Below, one piece after another: positions 21,780 through 29,771 of a stretch of DNA of 41,145 nt (position 1 is its first letter; every line of letters starts with the position of its first letter). The position numbers and the translations under genes are program-made. Under the pieces are notes generated by a model. The model was given only the letters and a program-made list of their open reading frames with translations, made no database searches and was not told the DNA's origin. The stretch is from Candidatus Moranbacteria bacterium RIFOXYB1_FULL_43_19 (lineage in GTDB: Bacteria > Patescibacteriota > Minisyncoccia > Moranbacterales > UBA11712). The DNA lies in the NCBI GenBank assembly GCA_001784875.1, contig MFSH01000014.1, forward strand, positions 1-41,145. The letters run 5' to 3'.

Positions 21780-24668
21780 TCAGATGCGAATGCTAAAATC
21801 CTTTTTCCCCCTTGTAAGATTTGGACTATAAAAAGGATCATTCACGATATATTTTTTCCACTTTTTTTCCATGTACTTTCTCTCTGAAATTATCCGATTA
21901 TATTTTTCCGGATATTTATATTTTATATCGCATTCGTTGTCATCTCCCCTGCTCATTGATTCGTGATGATAGAGCAAAGCATATGGAGTGTAAACAATAT
22001 TATAGCCATCTTCCCGAAGCCTTAGGCAATAATCGACATCATTAAATGCAACTGGAAGTTCTTTTTCGTTAAATCCTCCCATTTTCAAAAATAAATCTTT
22101 TTTAGTCAACATACAAGCAGCGGTAACGGAAGAATAATTTCGGATAACGTCCGTTTGGAAAAAATATCCCGGTTTGTATGAAGGAAAACCGTTAAAAGCA
22201 TGATCTGCTACGCCTAAACCAATTATTACTCCGGCATGTTGGATTGAATTGTCAGAATACAGAAGTTTTGCCCCCACGGCCCCTATTTCTCGGCGCTGAA
22301 TGTGCTCAACCATCGAATCAAGCCAGTTTGGGGAAATAATCTCTGTATCATTATTTAAAAAAAGAACATATTCTCCTTCGCAAAAGGAAACTGCATAATT
22401 ATTAATCGCGGAAAAGTTAAAATCTTTATCGTAATTAATTATTTTAATCCCTTCTCTCTTGGAGATAGAGCTTACAAATTCTAAAGTTTTTTCCTCGATA
22501 CTCCGATTATTCACCAAAATTATTTCAAAATTTCTACATTTTGTCTTTTCAAAAATACTTTCAAAGCATTTTTCCAATATTTCTATTTTATCTCTAAAGG
22601 GAATAACTATCGATATCTTTGGACTTCCGATGATTTTTCTCTTAATACGATAAGTTTTTGAAAATTTACCATTCAAGACAGTGCCCTCAATTTTGTTTCT
22701 CTGAAGATGTTCTGATAGGGCTTTTTTTGCTTTGATTGAAAAATGATCTTCCGTTTTCTCATTTCCAGTTATTGGATTGGTTTTTTTTCGATAATGATAA
22801 AGTATTTTTGGAATATGAAATATTTTTTCGCGGTTTGTTTTTTCAATGAACCGCAGAACGAGGTCATAGTCCTGCGAACCCTCGTATCCCTTTCTGAAGC
22901 CGCCAATCTCGTCTATAATTGTTTTTCTGTATACTCCTAAATGGCACGTATACATCTGGGATAGGAAAAGATCTGGCGACCAATCCGGCTTAAAATAAGG
23001 TTCAACCCTTTCCCCTTTTTCGTCAATCTTGTCCTCGTCGCTGTATATGAAATCCGCTTCGGGATGTTTGTTGAGAAGCTTTACATTTTCGAAAAGCGCG
23101 ATCGGCGCCAATTCGTCGTCATTGTCAAGAAGAGCGACGAATTCTCCCGTCGCCATTTTCAAAGCTTCATTTGACGCTCCGGAAATATGCTGGTTTTTTG
23201 TCCCGAATTTTATTTTAATTCTCGAATCAGAGCCCTTCCATCTCCTGAGGCATGCTCTTGTCGTTTCTTTGACTGAAGCATCATTATAAAGGCATAATTC
23301 CCAATTTTCATAAAATTGGTTTTTAACGGATTCAATGCATTTGTCCAGCCACTTCGGATCGACGCTATATACCGGCGTGATGATTGAAATTTTTGGTTTG
23401 TATTTGAATTCTCCTATCTCTTTCTTAATTTCAACCCGATCCCATTTTTCATTTTTATCTATCCATATCTCGTAATCTTTTTTTGGTTTTTCATTCCGGG
23501 ATCTCGATTTGAAATAATCCCACCCGTGTAAAATGTATTTTCCCGCCGCCCACCAAAATTTTTGATATCTGCCTGCCGAAAGTGTTTCGAGAGCTTTTGA
23601 GGCGAGTTGGACAAAATGCCTAGACCGAAAACGCTGCAATTTTATATACCGGTTTCTCAAAATCCAGAATTTCGACGACCTCATCAAGACAATCTCCTTT
23701 TCTTTTTCCTTTATCTTTTCATATAAGGGAACTAATGCTTCTGCAATTTCATATTTGCAACTGTCGACTTTTTTCTTGATTTCCTCTTCTTTTTGTCTGA
23801 TTTCTCGATTAAGTTTATTTATTATATTTTCTCTTTGAAAAAGTGCTTCTTTTAACTTCTGTTTGTCCTGTTCGATTAATAAACTGACATCATAAATTCC
23901 CTGGTTTATTTTCGAAAAATTATTTTTTTCGATTGAAGCAATATATTTCTTGTATAGATCTTTGCTTTGCGTGAAATTATTTCCTTGAACATATTTTTGG
24001 AAATTATATTCAAAATCACCAAAATAGTCCTTTTTCTGGACACCGAGAAATTTCAAGAGCTCATCGAAACTGATTATTCGATTAGGATTGTAAGCACGAT
24101 TTTTAAAATAAAAATAGAAAAAACTCCTATAAATTATATAGTCATACGGAATCGGAAAATTGAAAGTCCATTCATAATCAATAAGGGCATACTCATTTTT
24201 CTTTCTATCATAAATTATGTTATCAAGATTTAGGTCTATACATCCAACATGCAAACACAAAATTTTCTCTTTCGTATAATTTCCAAATATCTTCTTAAAT
24301 TCTTCGGATAGAGGTTGTTCAATTATTTTATTCTTCTTTATAAAACTCAAATAGTTATCGGATAACTTCAAAAATTTTTCTCTATCTCCTTTAATTACTG
24401 ATTTCAGCAAAAGACCTTCCAAAAAAATATCCTCTTTATACTCAAATTTAATTTTTGTGTCATTTATTCTTTGGGGTTTCACTGGTATTATTGAAAAATT
24501 TGCAGACAAAAGATTTTCATATTTTGAGAAAAAAGAATTCAGAAAAATATCTGATTCTTTCCGCAGGCTAGTTTTTGCAGAAAATAAAAAGCTATTTTCC
24601 CTCTCGATTGTCGTGAGCAACTGAAACTCCTTCTTTCTATTTAAGTTGTGTTTGGAGTAAATAATCAT
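21780..24668 (-). CDS. Kinase-like domain, coiled coil and two GT2 domains in one protein
   Basis: From the ATG one base after the upstream stop, the protein has 962 residues. Residues about 10-240 look like a small-molecule/sugar kinase: LHVGCIDLNLDNI holds the DxxxxN pair (about D145, N150), and LIDYEW is the metal-binding aspartate (about D164). Residues about 265-330 are a charged coiled coil (KLNREIRQKEEEIKKK). GT2 domain A starts near 425 (ISIITPVYS, LLDNDD, SDEDKID); GT2 domain B starts near 684 (ISIVIPFRD, FLNNDTEI, QHAGVIIG, FNDVDYCLR). Kinase plus coiled coil next to a methyltransferase recalls WbdD, which caps O-antigen chains. Here it appears split from the methyltransferase and fused to glycosyltransferases. 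Confidence 0.8.
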   Translation of the reverse strand: MIIYSKHNLNRKKEFQLLTTIERENSFLFSAKTSLRKESDIFLNSFFSKYENLLSANFSIIPVKPQRINDTKIKFEYKEDIFLEGLLLKSVIKGDREKFLKLSDNYLSFIKKNKIIEQPLSEEFKKIFGNYTKEKILCLHVGCIDLNLDNIIYDRKKNEYALIDYEWTFNFPIPYDYIIYRSFFYFYFKNRAYNPNRIISFDELLKFLGVQKKDYFGDFEYNFQKYVQGNNFTQSKDLYKKYIASIEKNNFSKINQGIYDVSLLIEQDKQKLKEALFQRENIINKLNREIRQKEEEIKKKVDSCKYEIAEALVPLYEKIKEKEKEIVLMRSSKFWILRNRYIKLQRFRSRHFVQLASKALETLSAGRYQKFWWAAGKYILHGWDYFKSRSRNEKPKKDYEIWIDKNEKWDRVEIKKEIGEFKYKPKISIITPVYSVDPKWLDKCIESVKNQFYENWELCLYNDASVKETTRACLRRWKGSDSRIKIKFGTKNQHISGASNEALKMATGEFVALLDNDDELAPIALFENVKLLNKHPEADFIYSDEDKIDEKGERVEPYFKPDWSPDLFLSQMYTCHLGVYRKTIIDEIGGFRKGYEGSQDYDLVLRFIEKTNREKIFHIPKILYHYRKKTNPITGNEKTEDHFSIKAKKALSEHLQRNKIEGTVLNGKFSKTYRIKRKIIGSPKISIVIPFRDKIEILEKCFESIFEKTKCRNFEIILVNNRSIEEKTLEFVSSISKREGIKIINYDKDFNFSAINNYAVSFCEGEYVLFLNNDTEIISPNWLDSMVEHIQRREIGAVGAKLLYSDNSIQHAGVIIGLGVADHAFNGFPSYKPGYFFQTDVIRNYSSVTAACMLTKKDLFLKMGGFNEKELPVAFNDVDYCLRLREDGYNIVYTPYALLYHHESMSRGDDNECDIKYKYPEKYNRIISERKYMEKKWKKYIVNDPFYSPNLTRGKKDFSIRI

Positions 24669-24669
24669 T

Positions 24670-25578
24670 TTATTTTTTCGCAAAAATAAGAAACGAATTT
24701 GCAAAAAGATCGAAACACTTATTATTTATTATATTGTCAAGGGCCAATTTTTCATTAAACAAAAATTCCCTCGACTGCGAGAGATCCACAAACGGAAAGA
24801 CGTCCGATCTGATATTGTGCTTCTGCGTTGGCAAATATTCATCGGAAAAAATTTCAATTGGAAGTTTGTAGTCCGGCATAGGATAATAAAAATCCAACTT
24901 TTCGAAACCGGCTTCTGTGAAAATATTTTTTATTTCTTCTTTTCCAAAAGTTTGAATGCCTTTGCCATCCGGATAATTTTCAATGGAGTCAAAAATTTTT
25001 CCCGTGTGATCTTCTTTTGCTCCCGCCCAGTATTTGAGACCAAATTTATTTTCAATTGCCAAAATCAAAATACCATTCTCTTTAAGGAAACTTCTTGCTT
25101 TCTTCAGGAAGTCTGTGAAGGGATTGCTTGATTTTGTATATTTCCCAGCATATTCCAACACGCCAATGAGCGTCACATAGTCAAACTTTTCCTCGTTTTT
25201 TAAATCATTTAAATTTCCTGTGATAACATCCAGATTTTTTCTGTTTTTATGTCTGTTATATATAATGTCTGAACGAATCTTCGTGAGCTCAACGGCTGCG
25301 ACCCTCTTCAATCTATCGCAAAACAATCCCGTAAGTGCTCCGCACCCTGCGCCTACTTCAAGAAGAGTCTTATTTTCGCCGAAATCATACCAACTCAAAA
25401 TATTTTCCCGCACCCGGGAAAAATGATACCTCATCGGCCAATTAGGATCGTCGCGTAATATTTTTTCAATCTTATCCTCAAAATTATCAGACTTAAGAGT
25501 GCTTAAAATATCATTCTCGATACTGCCGTCGGAATATTGTTCTTCTTCTTTCGAATACGCTAGATCTCTGGATTTCAT
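24670..25578 (-). CDS. SAM-dependent methyltransferase, possible partner half of a WbdD-like cap enzyme
   Basis: This 302-residue protein has motif I LLEVGAGCGALTGLF near residue 71, FDYVTLIGVLEYAG (motif IV), and ILAIENKFGLKYWAGAKEDH. The last part, FYYPMPDYKLPIEIFSDEYLP, is a stretch I associate with methyltransferase domains of multidomain surface-glycan proteins. Its stop is one base from the start of the kinase-GT gene, so the two are coupled and in some relatives may be one polypeptide. A role in methylating or methyl-phosphorylating the non-reducing end of a glycan is inferred from this pairing and from the Wzt with a C-terminal binding domain. Confidence 0.82.
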   Translation of the reverse strand: MKSRDLAYSKEEEQYSDGSIENDILSTLKSDNFEDKIEKILRDDPNWPMRYHFSRVRENILSWYDFGENKTLLEVGAGCGALTGLFCDRLKRVAAVELTKIRSDIIYNRHKNRKNLDVITGNLNDLKNEEKFDYVTLIGVLEYAGKYTKSSNPFTDFLKKARSFLKENGILILAIENKFGLKYWAGAKEDHTGKIFDSIENYPDGKGIQTFGKEEIKNIFTEAGFEKLDFYYPMPDYKLPIEIFSDEYLPTQKHNIRSDVFPFVDLSQSREFLFNEKLALDNIINNKCFDLFANSFLIFAKK

Positions 25579-25611
25579 GAATATTGCATTTTATTGAACT
25601 GATTATCCTGC

Positions 25612-26316
25612 TTATTTTCTTTTTAGCAAGTAATACATTGACCCCCTGTCTTCTACTCGTTCATTCCCTTCAAGCTCGTTAAATGTGAAATCTACAATTG
25701 AAAAATTATTTTTCAGCAAAATATCATTCAGATAACTTTTATTGAATCGGCATCCCCATGTCCATCCCGGTGCCGGCGATTCAAAGTATGGAGCAAAATC
25801 AAACAATTTGTTGAGAGAACAAGCGGTTTGAATTATCAAATAATTCGGCTTGTGTTTATCGGCAATCTTTTTGATTAGTTCAGGCGGATCATATATGTGA
25901 TATAATCCTCCGCAGCACAATACAATATCATATTCAAATGCGTTTTCAAATTTAAAAACATCTTCGGCAAATATTTTTATTTTGTCTTCAATATTCCATT
26001 TATTGATAAGTATTTTTGCCTGCTGAAGCGCAAGTTTGTCGCTATCAACACAATGTACTATATTCGCTCCATATTTCTCCGCATAAAAAGCATAGTAACA
26101 GTCAGCAGAAAATAAATCCAGAACGGAAATATTTTCTTTGCTGCTTGCTTTCGTTTTCTCTATGGCAAGACGTAAATAGCTTAATATTATTCCTTCTTTG
26201 CTAACTTGATTTAAAGGATAAATCCCTCCCTTTTGAAGATTATCAATGCCAAGGGACTTAAAAGAATGATACCAATCACCGAGAGTATTGATATCTTCGT
26301 TGTTTTCTTTTTTCAT
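25612..26316 (-). CDS. SAM-dependent methyltransferase
   Basis: This 234-residue protein has motif I VLDLFSADCYYAFYAEKYGA, an acidic CVDSDKLAL, and YDIVLCCGGLYHIYDPPELI. Motif I is atypical (LFSADC in place of the glycine-rich loop), similar to methyltransferases with the DUF1698 or CmoB flavour, yet the context is a glycan locus. It follows wzt by 3 bases and precedes the next methyltransferase by 33. The target may be a sugar hydroxyl on the exported polymer; this is inference. Confidence 0.8.
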   Translation of the reverse strand: MKKENNEDINTLGDWYHSFKSLGIDNLQKGGIYPLNQVSKEGIILSYLRLAIEKTKASSKENISVLDLFSADCYYAFYAEKYGANIVHCVDSDKLALQQAKILINKWNIEDKIKIFAEDVFKFENAFEYDIVLCCGGLYHIYDPPELIKKIADKHKPNYLIIQTACSLNKLFDFAPYFESPAPGWTWGCRFNKSYLNDILLKNNFSIVDFTFNELEGNERVEDRGSMYYLLKRK

Positions 26317-26319
26317 GGC

Positions 26320-27588
26320 TTAATTCCAATAATGTTTGACATCTATTGCCCCCCTGTATCTATTTTTCTCATTTACAGAAAAAACTTGAAATTTTTTTGC
26401 CTTCTCAACAAAATCGTAATATTTCTCTTCAATCTTTCCAAAGCAAATGCAATTTAGAAAATAGTTCCCTTTAAGCAGCGGAATCGAGTCGAAAGATAGA
26501 TCAATATATTCAGCGTTAGGCGGTATGCTGTATTCATCCATTTGGGTGTTATATCCAAATATATAACTATTATCATCCTTATATAATCCAATTCCGATAT
26601 TTATATTCTCCGTCTTCTTGTTTTTCTTAAAATAAACCCTTACTGAAATATCATCTCCAGTTTGAAAAACATTTTTGACATTACCGCTTCTGTCTAAAAA
26701 ATCAACTTTGGTTATTTCCACATTTTTTTCAATAGCTGTTTTCTCTTTGTGATTCTTTATATTTTTATTTTTTTTCGCACTTTCATTAATGTGTCTTTTT
26801 TCCTCATCAGACATATTCTGAAAAATATACTTATTCCCGACATCCTCTGATTTTCCCATCATCTCAATTTTTCCATCGCGAAGGAGCATCGCCCGGTCGC
26901 AGTATCTTTGGACAGTTGCAATATCATGAGTAACCAAAACCACTGTTTTTCCAAAATCGCGATATTTGTTGAACTCCTCAAGGCATTTGCTTTGGAAATT
27001 CACATCCCCCACCGCCAGCACTTCGTCCATGAGGAGTATGTCCCGGTTGGCGTGGATAGCTACGGAAAAAGCCAAGCGCACTTGCATCCCGGAAGAATAG
27101 TTTTTCACTTTCTGGTCAATGAAGCGCCGCAGTTCCGAAAATTCCACAATATCATCGAATTTTTCGTCGATTTGCTTGTGAGTGAGCCCCAAGACAGTCG
27201 CATTGAGATAAATGTTGTCCCGCCCCGAAAGCTCCGGATTGAAACCAATTCCCAGTTCCAGAAACGGCGAGATGCGACCATTAATTTTTACCCCGTGAAA
27301 TTCGCCCTTTGGGCGAGAGCCTTTGGCGTATTTCACCGGGGTGTCCGGTTGGTATATCCCCGCGAGAATTTTGAGAAGCGTTGATTTCCCGCTGCCGTTG
27401 CGCCCGATGATTCCGAAAAACTCCCCTTTCTTCACTTCAAAACTGACGTCGTCGAGCGCCTTGAATTCTTCGTATCCGTTCGAGTGGAACGCATTCACAA
27501 AAGCTCCCCGAAGAGTCGAAATTTTCTCGTGGGGGATGCGGAAAGTCTTGCTGACATTTTCAACTTTTATCGCTATTTCTTTTGTCAT
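26320..27588 (-). CDS. wzt: Wzt: ABC-transporter ATPase for polysaccharide export with C-terminal glycan-binding-like domain
   Basis: The protein has 422 residues. Residues 1-255 form the ATPase: Walker A GRNGSGKST (62-70), signature YSSGMQVRL (164-172), Walker B ILLMDE (184-189) and H-loop H221. The FHGVKINGRISPFLELGIGF stretch is typical of Wzt/TagH. Residues about 290-405 are predicted beta-rich (VEITKVDFLD, IGIGLYKDDN, NYFLNCICFG), matching the Wzt C-domain that recognises the chain cap in E. coli O8/O9a. It works with Wzm (32469), now separated by about 4.9 kb. The HEPN gene ends 6 bases upstream, and a diverged copy of the first 28 codons lies at 28687-28770. Confidence 0.92.
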   Translation of the reverse strand: MTKEIAIKVENVSKTFRIPHEKISTLRGAFVNAFHSNGYEEFKALDDVSFEVKKGEFFGIIGRNGSGKSTLLKILAGIYQPDTPVKYAKGSRPKGEFHGVKINGRISPFLELGIGFNPELSGRDNIYLNATVLGLTHKQIDEKFDDIVEFSELRRFIDQKVKNYSSGMQVRLAFSVAIHANRDILLMDEVLAVGDVNFQSKCLEEFNKYRDFGKTVVLVTHDIATVQRYCDRAMLLRDGKIEMMGKSEDVGNKYIFQNMSDEEKRHINESAKKNKNIKNHKEKTAIEKNVEITKVDFLDRSGNVKNVFQTGDDISVRVYFKKNKKTENINIGIGLYKDDNSYIFGYNTQMDEYSIPPNAEYIDLSFDSIPLLKGNYFLNCICFGKIEEKYYDFVEKAKKFQVFSVNEKNRYRGAIDVKHYWN

Positions 27589-27594
27589 ACTATT

Positions 27595-28065
27595 TTAATA
27601 TTGAAATAATTTTTTTTGCGGATTTTTCTTTTGCACCAATTTTTCAATTTCAGACACAAATTCTTTCGCTGATGAAATCGCGTTTTTCGCTTCCGTTTCA
27701 GAAATTGACAGCCCCGCTCCATAGATAAGATAATGCCTGTTTTTTCTCATTTTATCAAATTTGAAAACGAGAATGGTTTCTTCTTTTCCAAGAACCTTTT
27801 CAACGAAGCCGATTGTGATCTTGTGCGATCCGGCTGCTCTTGGCTTGAAGCCATGCGAAAAAATGAGAGCTCTTCCGGAGAGAAGCATCGCTTCATAGGC
27901 AAGCTGATAGCTTCCTTCGAAATCGCCATCCGCGAAAAGAACTTTCGCGCTCTTCGCGCTTCTTTGGGCTTTCGCGAGCACTCTGACCACTTGGGAAAAA
28001 TCTATTTTCTCCTTCCTGATGAGGCCCTTATCAATGAACTCTTGGAATGCCTTCATTGCCTCCAA
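27595..28065 (-). CDS. HEPN-domain protein (toxin partner of MNT)
   Basis: This 156-residue helical protein has the HEPN pattern: AYEAMLLSGRALIFSHGFKP, SHKITIGFVEK, and the active-site-like KMRKNRHYLIYG. The RKNRHY stretch stands where ribonuclease HEPNs have RX4-6H with a nearby tyrosine, the tyrosine being the residue that MNT enzymes adenylylate in HepT/MntA pairs. It overlaps the MNT gene by 35 bases. It ends only 6 bases before wzt, so wzt is probably translated from the same message. Confidence 0.78.
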   Translation of the reverse strand: MEAMKAFQEFIDKGLIRKEKIDFSQVVRVLAKAQRSAKSAKVLFADGDFEGSYQLAYEAMLLSGRALIFSHGFKPRAAGSHKITIGFVEKVLGKEETILVFKFDKMRKNRHYLIYGAGLSISETEAKNAISSAKEFVSEIEKLVQKKNPQKKLFQY

Positions 28066-28615
28066 TCAAAAAAATTATTGGTTTTGACAAAATTCCGCTT
28101 ATGAAAAAATCTTTTCCTTTGATTCTTTTGGCAAATTCTTTTTGGCTGAAGATATGATAATTTATTTCCCTGTCCAGCCGATTTTCCAGTTTTGAAATTT
28201 TTCTTACCAGCTGATTTTCATCAATTTCCCCGACAATCATGAGGTCTATATCCGAGAGAGAATCCTCTTTGCCATTCGCAAAAGATCCGAAAACAAAAGC
28301 TGTCTTTATCCCTTTTATTGAAATTAGGGATTTTTTCAGTTCGCCCTGCGCTCCAATCGTTTTAGAGACGATACTTTTCATTTCGGAAAAAATTGGCGAA
28401 TCGGTATTCAGAAAATAATATACTTGATTGCCCTGCTTTTCCCGCGTGAATATCCCGTTTTTTTCCAAAACAAGAAACTCTCTCCGGATGTTTTGCACCG
28501 GCAAATCCAAAATTCTTTCCAGTTCGCGGAGATAATATTTTTTTTCGGGATGAGCAAAATAAAGCCCAAAAATGGCTTTTCTGATTTTGGAATTGGTTAT
28601 TTTCAATATATCCAT
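28031..28615 (-). CDS. wHTH-MNT nucleotidyltransferase (antitoxin of the HEPN/MNT pair)
   Basis: This 194-residue protein has a winged helix-turn-helix at the N-terminus (residues about 5-68, YLRELERILDLPVQNIRREFLVLEKNGI) and a minimal nucleotidyltransferase after it: GSFANG (110-115) and SDIDLMIVG with metal aspartates D122 and D124. MNT enzymes inactivate HEPN toxins by adenylylating a tyrosine. The DNA-binding domain suggests it also represses its own promoter, and a repeated operator-like sequence begins 3 bases upstream of the ATG. The fused regulator plus enzyme makes the module self-controlling. Confidence 0.82.
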   Translation of the reverse strand: MDILKITNSKIRKAIFGLYFAHPEKKYYLRELERILDLPVQNIRREFLVLEKNGIFTREKQGNQVYYFLNTDSPIFSEMKSIVSKTIGAQGELKKSLISIKGIKTAFVFGSFANGKEDSLSDIDLMIVGEIDENQLVRKISKLENRLDREINYHIFSQKEFAKRIKGKDFFISGILSKPIIFLIGGNEGIPRVH

Positions 28616-28617
28616 AC

Positions 28618-28660
28618 TGTAATCCTTTCTGATTACAATTGTAACACTTTCTGATTACAA
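28618..28660. promoter_or_regulatory. Operator-like repeats before the MNT gene
   Basis: CTTTCTGATTACAA occurs twice (28625-28638 and 28647-28660), 22 bases apart, i.e. on the same DNA face. Each copy is half of an inverted repeat: TGTAATC-N6-GATTACA (28618-28637) and TTGTAACA...TGATTACAA (28639-28660). The position just before the start codon fits autorepression by the winged-helix MNT protein. Confidence 0.7.
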
Positions 28661-28686
28661 AGGCAATGCTTTTCTGCTATCTGAAA

Positions 28687-28770
28687 CCCTCGCAGAGTCG
28701 AAATCTTCTCATGGGGAATGCGGAAAGTCTTGGAAACGTTGTTGACTTGAATCGCGATATTTTCACTCAT
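28687..28770 (-). pseudogene. Stub of a wzt gene (first 28 codons)
   Basis: From ATG 28770 the frame reads MSENIAIQVNNVSK...STLRG, matching residues 1-28 of the intact Wzt with a few substitutions. It then loses similarity and stops at 28633. At the DNA level the match is high over about 50 bases but not identical. It marks where wzt probably began before the HEPN/MNT pair and a second wzt 5' end were placed here. Confidence 0.82.
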
Positions 28771-28833
28771 ATTCAACAAAATCAGTATACAACTAAACGT
28801 TCGATGAATCAACCGGAAAAGGAAAGGTTTCTG

Positions 28834-28862
28834 TTGACTTTTCGCTTTTATTTTGGTATACA
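28834..28862 (+). promoter_or_regulatory. Strong promoter of the zinc-ribbon-like gene
   Basis: TTGACT (28834-28839), exactly 17 bases, then TATACA (28857-28862), with TGG immediately before the -10. This is close to the sigma-70 consensus. The start of transcription would be near 28869, giving a leader of about 32 bases. Confidence 0.8.
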
Positions 28863-28900
28863 GAATGGAAGCCAAATCCCAGTTTCAAAGGAGGAGAAAT

Positions 28901-29317
28901 ATGGACAATATTGTTCGTTTCAATCCGGAAAAAAAATGTGTTGCCGATTCTCCTCCGGCCGAAGAGGCTGGCGCCAGGGAGAGCGACCTGGTTGAGTTCA
29001 ATGAATACGCTGTTCCCAGTGAATATAAGCTGGAGCATTTTCTGATTCCTCCCGCGGACAGGAAGTGGAGATGCGGCTTTTGCGGCAACCTCGGCGCCCC
29101 CCACGAGTTTTCCTGGCATCAGGAAGTCTGGCAGGACGATTGGGACACAGAGGTATACCAGAAGAGATACGAGGAAATGAGGCCCCCGATAAAGATTCGC
29201 TGCTGCCGGGACAAAAAATGCATCCGGGGAGCGAAGAAGCTCGCCAGGAGGCTCCTGCGCGAAAAGCTGCGACGCATTTCCCTGCCGGTGCCGACAACGT
29301 TCTTTTGTCCGCCATGA
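28901..29317 (+). CDS. Unknown protein with zinc-ribbon-like cysteines
   Basis: This 138-residue protein is not one I recognise. An acidic, proline-rich N-terminal part (1-50) precedes WRCGFCGN (CxxC) and, about 40 residues on, RCCRDKKC, a plausible treble-clef or zinc-ribbon pair. The C-terminus is strongly basic (KKLARRLLREKLRR), which could bind nucleic acid. AAAGGAGG (28887-28894) lies 6 bases before ATG 28901. With a near-consensus promoter and a tight terminator it is a self-contained unit, more GC-rich than its neighbours, and the only plus-strand gene between wzt and wzm, which suggests recent acquisition. Confidence 0.7.
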   Translation: MDNIVRFNPEKKCVADSPPAEEAGARESDLVEFNEYAVPSEYKLEHFLIPPADRKWRCGFCGNLGAPHEFSWHQEVWQDDWDTEVYQKRYEEMRPPIKIRCCRDKKCIRGAKKLARRLLREKLRRISLPVPTTFFCPP

Positions 29318-29334
29318 AAAAATTGCGCGCAAAA

Positions 29335-29354
29335 AGGGCTCCTTCGGGAGCCCT
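29335..29354 (+). terminator. Intrinsic terminator of the zinc-ribbon-like gene
   Basis: AGGGCTCC-TTCG-GGAGCCCT is a perfect 8-bp stem with a UUCG-type tetraloop, followed by a T-rich stretch. Confidence 0.9.
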
Positions 29355-29374
29355 GTTCATTTTCTCTTTTTACG

Positions 29375-29659
29375 CTATTTTTTCGGTTTCGTTTTCGCGT
29401 AGTAGACTAGGAATAGAATGTTGATAATCGGCCAGATGAAGAATGAAAAATACAAAAGCCAAACGATGTTGTAGAAATCAAACATATCTGATTTAGTCAA
29501 TACACCCAATAAAAAAACTGTGTTTGCTAAAATAGAAAATAACAAAAGAGAAAATATTTTACGCCTAGCAAAAATTAAAACGACAAGCGAAATAATAAAT
29601 ACTACAACGATGAGAAATATTGTCAATTTGAGATCAAGACTCGGACTTCCAAAAATCAT
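29375..29659 (-). CDS. Small membrane protein, three helices
   Basis: This 94-residue protein has three hydrophobic segments (about 12-31, 36-52 and 64-86) separated by short basic or acidic turns (ARRK, TKSDMFDF) and a lysine-rich C-terminus. I do not recognise a family. The position of charges suggests an N-out or N-in three-helix topology that cannot be fixed from sequence. A perfect palindrome sits 32 bases upstream. It lies between the secreted lipase-like gene and the convergent zinc-ribbon-like gene. Confidence 0.6.
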   Translation of the reverse strand: MIFGSPSLDLKLTIFLIVVVFIISLVVLIFARRKIFSLLLFSILANTVFLLGVLTKSDMFDFYNIVWLLYFSFFIWPIINILFLVYYAKTKPKK

Positions 29660-29690
29660 ATTTTTTCAACAACCCCCACGTAATTTTTTT

Positions 29691-29716
29691 GTTACAGTAT
29701 ACTAGTATACTGTAAC
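29691..29716. promoter_or_regulatory. Perfect 26-bp palindrome
   Basis: GTTACAGTATACT (29691-29703) is followed directly by its exact complement to 29716. There is no loop and no T-run, so it reads as a binding site for a dimeric repressor rather than a terminator. It lies upstream of the small membrane protein and downstream of the lipase-like gene. Confidence 0.7.
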
Positions 29717-29771
29717 GTTATAATTTCGCGGAAATTGTTTAGGTTAATTATAAATTTTTGTTAAATCCATT

